Source of the DNA: Candidatus Roizmanbacteria bacterium CG22_combo_CG10-13_8_21_14_all_34_12
GTDB lineage: Bacteria; Patescibacteriota; Microgenomatia; UBA1406; GWC2-37-13
Reading direction: 5' to 3'
NCBI GenBank assembly: GCA_002786595.1
Contig: PCTC01000057.1
Span: 1 to 12,664, forward strand
DNA: 12,664 nucleotides
Shown: positions 1 to 5,528 of the stretch, in pieces
Layout: every line of letters starts with the position of its first letter
How positions within the stretch are numbered: position 1 is the stretch's first letter
Notes under the pieces: model-generated
The model's database searches: none
Told to the model about the DNA's origin: nothing
What the model saw: the letters and a program-made list of their open reading frames with translations, nothing else
Translations under genes and position numbers: made by a program

Positions 1-390
1 TGTATCTACATGAATTATTGGCGCTATTAAAGATAAATATTTATTTGAATGATCTTTAAATTCCTCATCAGAATTTAAGTGTCTTATGACAGAACTTGTT
101 TCATTATTAAGTTGTTGCGCCTTATTACGAATTAATGTTACTTCAACTAACCAATATATCATGTCTGAATATACATCGATGTCACCATAATTACCTGGAG
201 CGTGAGAATAAGGCTTTCCAACATGATCGACCTTATAGTTTGGTCTGATAAAAAATTTATTCTTATATTTTAATGCTATTAAAATGGCTATGTAAAACTC
301 TAACTTGAGAGGTGATGGAATTTCACTATTCTTTTGTAATCTTTTAAGATACAAGAAAAATATCAAGTATTGTGTTTGTCTTTGTGTCAT
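1..390 (-). CDS. AlwI-family type IIS restriction endonuclease, catalytic domain (3' end outside window)
   Basis: This reading frame is open from an ATG at 390 to the left edge, giving 130 residues without a stop. It carries the AlwI/BstNBI-family catalytic signature in order: PLKLEFYIAI near residues 26-35, PNYKVDHVGKP, APGNYGDIDVY, LVEVTL and NETSSVIRHL. The acidic residues that fit the PD-(D/E)XK site of this family are the Glu of PLKLE, the Asp of GDID, the Glu of VEVTL and the Glu of NNET. Such enzymes cut a short distance outside an asymmetric DNA site. Long family members place about 380 residues of recognition domain before this point; here the frame begins just ahead of the catalytic domain, like the small subunit of heterodimeric R.BspD6I (186 residues, from memory). 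It is the last visible gene of the 3846-1 operon and overlaps the upstream 90-residue ORF by 47 bp. The 3' end and the true start are uncertain; the family call is fairly firm. Confidence 0.72.
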   Translation of the reverse strand, partial: MTQRQTQYLIFFLYLKRLQKNSEIPSPLKLEFYIAILIALKYKNKFFIRPNYKVDHVGKPYSHAPGNYGDIDVYSDMIYWLVEVTLIRNKAQQLNNETSSVIRHLNSDEEFKDHSNKYLSLIAPIIHVDT

Positions 391-616
391 AATGTAATTC
401 AAACATCTCTTTTATATTGTTTATCGTTCGGTAAGTTATAAAAACTCTATCATGTTCGTTTATTTTGTATTCAACTGATCTAAGCTCTTCAAATTTTAGC
501 GAGCCAGAGATACACCAAAGACCAACATTTGCTTTTTGTTGGAAACTATTATTAACTTTCTGAAAAGCTTTCAGATTGTTTAATTTAGAATTTATTATTG
601 AAATATGTTGCGCCAT
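344..616 (-). CDS. hypothetical protein, 90 residues, between PLD nuclease and AlwI-like gene
   Basis: The product is not recognised. The ORF begins with ATG 11 nt after the stop of the PLD-like gene and is co-directional with its neighbours, which fits operon membership. The protein is soluble-looking, with no membrane segment and mixed charge. Its last 15 codons overlap the AlwI-like gene in another frame. Skipping one base near 346-350 would join it directly to the AlwI frame just before the catalytic domain, so it could be the N-terminal part of a frameshifted endonuclease rather than a separate gene. It does not resemble the AlwI recognition domain as far as I can tell, and it is too short for one. 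Its reality as an independent gene is uncertain. Confidence 0.4.
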   Translation of the reverse strand: MAQHISIINSKLNNLKAFQKVNNSFQQKANVGLWCISGSLKFEELRSVEYKINEHDRVFITYRTINNIKEMFELHYDTKTNTILDIFLVS

Positions 617-627
617 AAAGATTAAGG

Positions 628-1545
628 CTAACGCCCTTGATAATTTTTACCTTTTTCAGTCAAAGAATAAAAACCATTCTTGTCTTTTGAACGAATAAAT
701 AAATGCATATTTATTGAACTATTACTATCCTCTTCGTGGTGATTTAATTCACCTCGAATAGAATTTCGAAATGTATCCATTTTATATTTAAGATTTTTTT
801 CTATCACCAATCTTTCGACTTCTTCATAAATTATTTGCAACTGAATAAATTTAATACCTTTTAACTGTTCTTTTTTAATCACATCAATGATTAAACTTTT
901 TATTGACGGCACTGTACCAGGTAAAAATTCTTCTCGTCTTCTGATTTGGTTTACTGCTTCTTGAACGCCTTTATCTTTTGTTGCCTTTTCTTCATTCTGT
1001 AAAAACGCCTTATAAACGTCCGAGTATCCTATTAGGTATTCTTCATCGGGAGAAAATACGGAATCAGTAAATTTTACAGAGTTATAAATCGCTTCGAGCT
1101 GTGAAAAATAAAGAGGTTTGGTTTCTTTAAAAATTACATTTGCTTCAAAATTTGTCATCAATCCTCCTCCTGTTAGATTTGTACTACCGATGATACCAGT
1201 AGTTTCCTTTTTGCCTTGAAATAAATAAATCTTCGGATGAAAAACAATATTATTTTTATTGACATTTTTGTCACCGTAGCAATAAAATTTTAAGTTAGAT
1301 GTTATCTTCTGAAGTTGAATCAAATAATGCATTGACTGTGGATCGGTTGTTTTAAAATCAAGCCCAGCAATAATCTCTACACTTCCATTGTTTTTTAAGC
1401 ATTGATCCAATGATTTTTCTATTACTCTTATGCCCGAATATTTTAAAAAGGCGATGGCAATTCTTGCAGATTGAGCATTTTGCAATTCTTGGTTGATAAT
1501 ATTGCCAATTGGGTAATTTAGATTTGATAAAATTTGAATTGACAT
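628..1545 (-). CDS. phospholipase D-fold nuclease, restriction-endonuclease-like, with C-terminal winged-helix-like domain
   Basis: The 305-residue protein has one HKD-type active site: HPKIYLF at residues 103-109 (His103, Lys105) followed by GSTNLT at 120-125 and an ExN-like acidic segment near 131-135. The N-terminal 30-60 region (ARIAIAFLKYSG, then EIIAGLDF) matches the usual opening strand and second strand of PLD-like restriction nucleases. A single HKD motif implies that two subunits build one active site, as in BfiI and Nuc. The C-terminal 230-305 part (TFRNSIRGELN, MHLFIRS, GFYSLTEKG) resembles winged-helix modules found on nucleases and probably binds DNA. No signal peptide is seen, so it is cytoplasmic. 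It starts 2 nt after the BRO gene stop, which suggests translational coupling. The family is clear; the substrate (phage, plasmid or modified DNA) is inferred from context only. Confidence 0.8.
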   Translation of the reverse strand: MSIQILSNLNYPIGNIINQELQNAQSARIAIAFLKYSGIRVIEKSLDQCLKNNGSVEIIAGLDFKTTDPQSMHYLIQLQKITSNLKFYCYGDKNVNKNNIVFHPKIYLFQGKKETTGIIGSTNLTGGGLMTNFEANVIFKETKPLYFSQLEAIYNSVKFTDSVFSPDEEYLIGYSDVYKAFLQNEEKATKDKGVQEAVNQIRRREEFLPGTVPSIKSLIIDVIKKEQLKGIKFIQLQIIYEEVERLVIEKNLKYKMDTFRNSIRGELNHHEEDSNSSINMHLFIRSKDKNGFYSLTEKGKNYQGR

Positions 1546-1547
1546 AA

Positions 1548-2399
1548 TTATTTGTTACTTCTGTTAGGTAAAAAAGGATTTTGTTTACCCTTTAAAATTT
1601 TTGTATTCTTGGCGGTTATCACACTTTCGCCTGTTTGTCTCTCTATTTCAAGCCTTGCCTTTTTTGCAGCAAATCCTCCTGCTCTGGCTACTTGCTTGTT
1701 ATTTTCTAATCCTTTTGGCTTTTTCTTTTTAGATATTTCTGTAGTTGAAACTTCAGCAAGCATATTTAATACCAATTCAAGATTGGTCATATTATCTCTC
1801 AAATTTTCTTTTTTTAGTCTTTTAAACTTTTTATAATCTCTCACGCTTCTATCCGCCCATGCTTTCGTAATTTCATTTGTTAGTATTGCGTATTCTAACC
1901 CTTCTTTCATTTCCCGCTCTTGCCACTCATCGGTTAATTCTTTACGTACTTCAATACTTTTTAATCGTTGATTTATCCATTCTCTTGAATAACCTTTCTG
2001 CAAATATATTTTCATTGCTCTATCAAAAGCAAGTTCTGGATCTTCGGTTTCTTCTATCCGTTCATATCCGACTTTTGCTAGCCATAATTTAAATGGTTCA
2101 GCTTTTGAAGAAGGTATTGATTGGATAAGTCTCAAAAGTGTTTCAGTATCAGCCACATCTGTAAGGTATTTTTTCCCGTCAAGAGATTCTAATTTCAGTT
2201 GTCCCACTTTTTGGGACAACTCACTTCCTTCCTGTTTTAACTTTGTTTTTAAAGCACTCCAGTATTTTCTTGGTCTTGGACTTTCAGTTAATATTTCAAC
2301 AATATCAATAATTGAAAAATACCAAAGCTCTTTTTCTTCATCCCAAATACGACGAATCTGCTTTTGATTGAATAAAATTATCGAATTTGATTTCTTCAC
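1548..2399 (-). CDS. BRO-N domain protein, DinD-like
   Basis: This 283-residue protein has an N-terminal BRO-type DNA-binding region (residues 8-110: WYFSIIDIVEILTES, KYW, QSIPSSKAEPFKLWLAKVG). The C-terminal half is typical of the long BRO/DinD family (RAMKIYLQKGYSREWINQRL, ELTDEW, YAILTNEITKAW, NLRDNMTNLEL, VARAGGFAAKKARLEIE). E. coli DinD is a DNA-damage-induced protein of similar size that inhibits RecA; BRO-N proteins are also common in phages and mobile islands. The start codon is GTG, and a perfect TATAAT lies 6 nt upstream, so the gene may have its own leaderless promoter as well as readthrough from the RadC-methyltransferase gene 70 bp upstream. The tail (from about residue 222) is Lys-rich. 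The family is confident. A regulatory or damage-response role within this operon is inference. Confidence 0.8.
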   Translation of the reverse strand: MKKSNSIILFNQKQIRRIWDEEKELWYFSIIDIVEILTESPRPRKYWSALKTKLKQEGSELSQKVGQLKLESLDGKKYLTDVADTETLLRLIQSIPSSKAEPFKLWLAKVGYERIEETEDPELAFDRAMKIYLQKGYSREWINQRLKSIEVRKELTDEWQEREMKEGLEYAILTNEITKAWADRSVRDYKKFKRLKKENLRDNMTNLELVLNMLAEVSTTEISKKKKPKGLENNKQVARAGGFAAKKARLEIERQTGESVITAKNTKILKGKQNPFLPNRSNK

Positions 2400-2405
2400 A
2401 AATTA

Positions 2406-2411
2406 ATTATA
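2406..2411 (-). promoter_or_regulatory. -10 box (TATAAT) for the BRO/DinD-like gene
   Basis: A perfect TATAAT ends 6 nt before the GTG start. Transcription would begin at or within a base or two of the start codon, giving a leaderless mRNA. No clear TTGACA-like -35 element is seen at 17 bp. In DNA this AT-rich a chance match is possible, but the same spacing recurs at other genes here. Confidence 0.45.
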
Positions 2412-2469
2412 GTAGTTAAAAACTAAATCTTCAAATACATGTATTGCATTACTAAGACAATATGAGCTT

Positions 2470-3846
2470 TTAATGTGAGAGCGATCCACTTTTTACATTG
2501 ACAGGGTCTATTGATCTCATAAAAAATCCGTCTTCAATATAACTTTTTTTAAAATATGCATCATAATGGCCAACAGTGTTAGCTATTTTATCAATTGAAT
2601 ATAACAATGATGCAATTAGAATATAATATTCTTTTCTTGTTAAATTTTTTTTATTTTCCTCTATATTTTCCCGAATAAATCCAATTATTTTAGATGAATT
2701 TAAACTAAAATATTTACCACCAAAATGTTGGGAAAAATAATTACCTTCTAGATTTTCAGTATTAATGTTATTGTAATTCTTAATCACATTATCAATTTTA
2801 TCTTTATCCCAATCTTCATTGCTGAAAAACGCTTGATAAATTGCATAGTTTGAATATAAAAAATCATTTAATATAATTTTTTCATAATGCCTTGCGGCTA
2901 CGGCAGATACAACTCCTGTACCTGCAAAAATGTCAGCAAAAGAATTTCCTTTTTCACACTCTCTATTGATTATAGAAAAAATCCATTGTATCAACTTGTA
3001 TTTACTACCAATATATCTACGATTTTGTAACTGAAAATAATTTTTTTTTATTTGTGGTATATAAAAATAAGTTTCTTGAATTCTTTCCGCATTTACTTCA
3101 TATGAAGTTTTTTCAATTTCTAACAAAGTAAATAGTGTTTCTTGTATTCCATCCGCTACATAGTCTAAATTTTTATCTGATTTTTTTAGTTTTTTATAAA
3201 AACTATAATTTTCACTGTTTGTTGTAATAATAAAATCTAAAACAGCTATTCCCATTATTTCACCTGCTTGCGATTTTTTCATAACAACTTCAATATCTTT
3301 TTTACTTGGCGATGAATCTCCAGAAGGGTGATTGTGAACCAAAATAATACTTGCGGAATTTAATTCAACAGCTGGATAAAATATTTCTCTAGGATGAATT
3401 AATGCTTTATCAAGTAATCCTACGCTGATAATTTCTTTTCTTATCAAAATATTCCTTGCATCAAGATATAAACAAACAAGGTATTCTTTTCTTTTGTCTC
3501 GTAAATCATAAGTGAGCGTCAAAACGTCTTTTAAATTTCTGATGACAATATTAGCAGTATTTTTTTCATCATAAAATCTTTTTACTAAGGAAATTGCTGC
3601 TGTAATCTGTAATGCTTTTGCCTGGCCTATCCCAGATATTTCTAATAAATCGCCAATCTTTATATTTAAAAAATTTTTACTAAATTTACTTATGATTTGT
3701 TGCGCAAGTTTTTGAACATTTTTTCCTTTGATTCCGCTCCCTAATAAAATAGCCAAAAGATCACTTTTTGAAAGTGCGCTTGGTCCTTTTTTAAGAAATT
3801 TTTCTCTAGGCCGATCTATTTTTGGAATATCTTTTATTTTTGGCAT
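2470..3846 (-). CDS. radC: RadC (JAB/MPN) fused to C-terminally truncated N6-adenine DNA methyltransferase (D12 class)
   Basis: Residues 1-220 form a complete RadC/UPF0758 protein. It has the DRPREK and LSKSDLLAILLGSG start, a helix-hairpin-helix GIGQAKA near 72-78, the JAMM metal motif HNHPSGD at 171-177 with the downstream Asp184, and the closing SENYSFY. After a linker of about 55 residues, a Dam/D12-type adenine methyltransferase begins: RRYIGSKYKL (motif X, 276-285), FADIFAGTG (SAM-binding motif I, 303-311) and LND (326-328). It ends at residue 458 after AYFKK and RSIDPVNVKSG, before the DPPY catalytic motif (IV) and the rest of the fold. The methyltransferase is therefore probably inactive as written, although SAM binding might remain. 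This MTase class commonly partners AlwI/FokI-like type IIS endonucleases, and an AlwI-like gene ends the same operon. The fusion is seen directly; whether it is native or a recombination scar is open. Confidence 0.82.
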   Translation of the reverse strand: MPKIKDIPKIDRPREKFLKKGPSALSKSDLLAILLGSGIKGKNVQKLAQQIISKFSKNFLNIKIGDLLEISGIGQAKALQITAAISLVKRFYDEKNTANIVIRNLKDVLTLTYDLRDKRKEYLVCLYLDARNILIRKEIISVGLLDKALIHPREIFYPAVELNSASIILVHNHPSGDSSPSKKDIEVVMKKSQAGEIMGIAVLDFIITTNSENYSFYKKLKKSDKNLDYVADGIQETLFTLLEIEKTSYEVNAERIQETYFYIPQIKKNYFQLQNRRYIGSKYKLIQWIFSIINRECEKGNSFADIFAGTGVVSAVAARHYEKIILNDFLYSNYAIYQAFFSNEDWDKDKIDNVIKNYNNINTENLEGNYFSQHFGGKYFSLNSSKIIGFIRENIEENKKNLTRKEYYILIASLLYSIDKIANTVGHYDAYFKKSYIEDGFFMRSIDPVNVKSGSLSH

Positions 3847-3856
3847 CTTGTTATTG

Positions 3857-3862
3857 ATTCTA
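3857..3862 (-). promoter_or_regulatory. probable -10 box (TAGAAT) for the RadC-MTase operon
   Basis: TAGAAT, one mismatch from consensus, lies 10 nt before the ATG at 3846. Transcription would start 3-4 nt upstream of the ATG, leaving almost no leader and no room for a Shine-Dalgarno site. No convincing -35 was found. Confidence 0.35.
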
Positions 3863-4128
3863 TCATTTTTCCTTTTATTTTATTAATATATTCTGAAGAA
3901 AAATTAAATGGAGAGTTTTTTTATTTTTCCACTCATCTTTTCAAAGCTCAGCTTCATGAAAAACATTGTAGCAAATTTTTCAATTCTTTGTAGATTATAA
4001 ACAACAATTTGAGGCCGGAACATAGAATAATTCATTATTAAAACTATTATTTATTTTGCGAGTTTAGCGAGTTAAAATAGCCATCCGACGCATAACCGCG
4101 GCGGTTGTACTTTTTTTATTTTTTGTAT

Positions 4129-4134
4129 TAAAAT
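4129..4134 (+). promoter_or_regulatory. -10 box (TAAAAT) for the 70-residue membrane protein
   Basis: TAAAAT ends 9 nt before the ATG at 4144. A start point about 7 nt downstream of the box would give an mRNA with a leader of only 1-3 nt. The -35 region is weak (TTGTAC at 18 bp). Confidence 0.35.
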
Positions 4135-4143
4135 ATCACTAAT

Positions 4144-4356
4144 ATGGCATTTGAAGGTTCAAGACCACCTAATCCAAACAAATTACTTGACGCCATTCAG
4201 GTGATGTTGGTGCCGATTTCTTTTGGGGTTTCAATTATTATTGGACAAACTCAAGTTCCAGGATTGGTTCTTACAGCTTCATATACTTTTGCAGGTGGAA
4301 ACCTGGCCGTCTTGGTATTTAGAAAAGTCGCTGGACTTCTTCCTCCTCCGAAATAA
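4144..4356 (+). CDS. small predicted membrane protein, 70 residues
   Basis: The family is not recognised. The protein has a hydrophilic Pro/Asn-rich start (SRPPNPNK), one or two hydrophobic stretches at about residues 18-48 (MLVPISFGVSIIIG and PGLVLTASYTFAG) and a further weakly hydrophobic segment, then ends VAGLLPPPK. It is probably an inner-membrane peptide. It has a -10 box directly upstream and stands alone on the plus strand, with palindromes and a repeat copy immediately downstream. No Shine-Dalgarno site is visible. Length and composition make it a plausible real gene, but no function can be assigned. Confidence 0.5.
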   Translation: MAFEGSRPPNPNKLLDAIQVMLVPISFGVSIIIGQTQVPGLVLTASYTFAGGNLAVLVFRKVAGLLPPPK

Positions 4357-4358
4357 TA

Positions 4359-4512
4359 GCCACGCGATTCTGACCTCGAAGGTCAGAACTGGCCTATTCC
4401 AGCCGACCGAAATTCAACCTCCGAGGTTATGACACGGTTGGAGTATATATCATCAAATAAATCCTTTTGTAATAATCTAAAAACATGACTTTGTAGGTTA
4501 TAAGCGGTTGAC
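4359..4512. repeat. intergenic repeat, copy A (diverged direct repeat with 5419-5528)
   Basis: This segment shares its start (GCCACGCGATTCTGACCTCG) and a 68-bp end with copy B. The end includes a 27-bp exact match (4460-4486 versus 5476-5502) and finishes TTGTAGGTTATAAGCGGTTGAC-like in both copies. Copy A carries roughly 45 extra bases containing two perfect palindromes: a 9-bp stem with a 3-nt loop at 4368-4388, and AACCT-CCG-AGGTT at 4416-4428. The first may cap the transcript of the 70-residue gene, but no T-tract follows. Confidence 0.6.
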
Positions 4513-4569
4513 TAAGATATGCATTATTTATTATTTTTTATTTAACGAGTTATTTATTTAGCGAGTTAA

Positions 4570-5093
4570 ATGAAAAAAGAAATTATTTACGCCTTTATTG
4601 ATAGTCAAAACCTGAATTTAGGAGTACAATCTCAAGGTTGGAAACTTGACTGGCGGAAATTTCGGCAATATTTACGTAATAAATATTCAGTAATTAAAGC
4701 TTATCTTTTTATCGGCCATGTGGCAGGAAATGAATCTTTATATGCGTTTTTACAAGAATGTGGCTACATATTAATTTTCAAACCGACTTTGGAACACGTA
4801 TAAAAGATAAAATAAAAATTAAAGGAAATGTTGATGCTGAGTTGGTTCTTCATACAATGATTCAATATAAAAATTATGATATGGCACTTATCGTTTCCGG
4901 TGATGGAGACTTTTATTGTTTAGTGGAATATTTAGCCAAAAATAAGAAGTTGCTTAAAGTTCTTGCACCAACAAAACACTATTCAGGATTATTACGGGAG
5001 TTTAATCGGGACAACTATATAATCCGTATTGACCTTTTACGAAATTCTCTGGAACAAAAAAAGACTGGCATTCGCGTTCGGTCGAAACCTTAG
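4570..5093 (+). pseudogene. NYN-domain (LabA/DUF88-like) ribonuclease, broken by one frameshift
   Basis: Two frames together give one NYN (PIN-like) protein. The first (from ATG 4570 to a TAA at 4801) contains YAFIDSQNLNLGV with the first catalytic Asp, then KAYLFIG and ILIFKPTLE. The second (read to 5093) contains KIKGNVDAELVLHTM, ALIVSGDGDF and LLKVLAPTKHYSGLLREF. The four conserved acidic positions of the NYN metal site are all present once the halves are joined. The switch falls near 4785-4803 and corresponds to loss of one base. No convincing slippery heptamer is seen there, so a mutation or an assembly error is likelier than programmed frameshifting. Complete family members of this kind are about 170-180 residues, matching the joined length. 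The gene lies between the two copies of the intergenic repeat, and its 3' end overlaps a minus-strand terminator-like hairpin. Confidence 0.8.
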
Positions 5094-5113
5094 GCTAGTC
5101 CAGTCATCGTGAT
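5056..5113 (-). ncRNA. candidate short structured RNA, unit 3 (about 58 nt)
   Basis: From the predicted start near 5113 the RNA would hold GACTGG (5105-5100) pairing with CCAGTC (5068-5063), closed immediately by T7 (5062-5056), the pattern of an intrinsic terminator with a long loop. The loop contains GGT-TTCG-ACC, a UUCG-capped mini-hairpin. About 38 nt are antisense to the end of the NYN reading frame. No known RNA family is recognised, and the call rests on the promoter, hairpin and T-tract order alone. Confidence 0.35.
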
Positions 5114-5119
5114 ACTGAT

Positions 5120-5149
5120 ATCATACCTATTAAATTTTAAAATTGTCAA
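5120..5149 (-). promoter_or_regulatory. sigma-70-type promoter for small RNA unit 3 (TTGACA-18-TATGAT)
   Basis: On the minus strand a perfect TTGACA (5149-5144), an 18-bp spacer and TATGAT (5125-5120, one mismatch) form a strong promoter. It points away from any intact gene and reads toward the 3' end of the broken NYN gene. Confidence 0.5.
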
Positions 5150-5166
5150 ACGAATTTTTTGGCCAT

Positions 5167-5211
5167 AAAAAAGGAGGGAGACACTAAATTAAAATCTTCC
5201 CTCAGTTTTAT
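5167..5211 (-). ncRNA. candidate very short RNA, unit 2: little more than a terminator hairpin
   Basis: From a start near 5211 the transcript reaches GAGGGAAGA (5203-5195), which pairs with TCTCCCTC (5181-5174) across a 13-nt loop with one bulged A. It then runs into C and T6 (5172-5167). This is a textbook Rho-independent terminator only about 8 nt after the predicted start. The unit could be a tiny RNA, an attenuated promoter, or a backup terminator for unit 1. Confidence 0.4.
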
Positions 5212-5217
5212 AAACTC

Positions 5218-5246
5218 AATATATCAAAGTTTAAAACTCATGTCAA
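5218..5246 (-). promoter_or_regulatory. sigma-70-type promoter for unit 2 (TTGACA-17-TATATT)
   Basis: On the minus strand there is a perfect TTGACA (5246-5241), an exact 17-bp spacer and TATATT (5223-5218). It begins 3 nt after the T-tract of unit 1. It is the best -35/-10 pair in the window. Confidence 0.55.
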
Positions 5247-5249
5247 GAC

Positions 5250-5329
5250 AAAAAACGCCCTGTCTCTATCCAAACGTTAGTTTGGAACGCGCACCGTCCG
5301 GTGACAATTCGAAGGTCAGGGTCTTTGTA
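5250..5329 (-). ncRNA. candidate structured small RNA, unit 1 (about 80 nt, multi-branched)
   Basis: On the minus strand an outer helix CCCTG/CAGGG (5321-5317 with 5262-5258) encloses two perfect hairpins: CACCG-GA-CGGTG (5303-5292) and CCAAAC-TAAC-GTTTGG (5285-5270). It also encloses a TTCGAA segment. The closing helix is followed by CG and T6 (5255-5250), so the whole fold ends like an intrinsic terminator. The segment is clearly more GC-rich than its surroundings, as expected for a structured RNA in AT-rich DNA. It is not recognisable as tRNA (no CCA end, no 7-bp acceptor), tmRNA, RNase P RNA or SRP RNA. Function unknown. Confidence 0.45.
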
Positions 5330-5335
5330 ATGATT

Positions 5336-5341
5336 ATTATA
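5336..5341 (-). promoter_or_regulatory. -10 box (TATAAT) for small RNA unit 1
   Basis: A perfect TATAAT on the minus strand is immediately preceded by TG. No strong -35 is seen at 17 bp. The predicted start, about 5329, falls directly ahead of the closing helix of the structured segment. Confidence 0.4.
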
Positions 5342-5418
5342 CACCAGTAAATATTAATATTGTTGTTATCATTGTTCCTTCAATACGTTTTCCTACTTGA
5401 CAAGAATTTTTTTTGTCG

Positions 5419-5528
5419 GCCATGCTATTCTGACTTCGTAGATTGAGACGAGGTTGGGATATCTATCGTCAAAATAATCCTTTTGTAATAATCTAAAAAC
5501 ATACTTTTGTAGGTTATATGCGGTTGAC
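5419..5528. repeat. intergenic repeat, copy B
   Basis: Shorter copy of the repeat at 4359-4512. Both begin GCCAYGCKATTCTGAC, pass through GAGGTT and end with GCGGTTGAC; the longest exact match is 27 bp (5476-5502). Just upstream, a second small duplication is seen: a block GAATTTTTTnGGCCAT-like at 5397-5424 resembles 5146-5166. The two copies enclose about 0.9 kb holding the broken NYN gene and the three RNA units. Confidence 0.6.

Larger units (their letters stand above)
3847..4143. other. intergenic region between divergent RadC-MTase and the 70-residue gene
   Basis: No convincing gene is present in this 297-bp AT-rich stretch. It contains a short GC-rich hairpin, AACCG-CGG-CGGTT (4094-4106), followed after 4 nt by T7 and then another T-run (4111-4124). 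On the plus strand this resembles a weak terminator, though no plus-strand gene lies upstream. The motif AGCGAGTTAAA at 4066-4076 recurs exactly at 4560-4570 within a similar AT-rich context, indicating a diverged duplication of the segments preceding the two small genes. Confidence 0.5.

Noticed and set aside
1552..2092. Two plus-strand open frames inside the BRO gene
   Set aside because: They are Leu/Phe-rich antisense shadows of a well-supported minus-strand gene.
3908..4000. A 30-codon plus-strand frame starting near 3908
   Set aside because: Too short, with no start signal and no recognisable character beyond AT-rich hydrophobic codons.
4094..4117. Hairpin plus T-run as a true terminator
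   Set aside because: The stem is only 5 bp, 4 nt separate it from the T-run, and no plus-strand gene lies upstream; mentioned only within the intergenic entry.
4223..4432. A second frame overlapping the 70-residue membrane gene
   Set aside because: It has less coherent composition, no promoter of its own, and runs into the palindromic repeat region.
4785..4803. Programmed -1 frameshift in the NYN gene
   Set aside because: No X-XXY-YYZ slippery heptamer is in frame and no downstream stimulatory structure was evident; mutation or error is simpler.
5250..5329. A tRNA-like reading of the structured segment (TTCGAA resembling a T-loop)
   Set aside because: There is no 7-bp acceptor stem, no CCA end, and the central hairpin is 6+4 rather than 5+7.
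5159..5350. A 63-codon plus-strand frame with a TTG start across the small-RNA region
   Set aside because: It has no recognisable protein features and coincides with minus-strand hairpins and T-tracts; it looks like a chance open frame over structured RNA.
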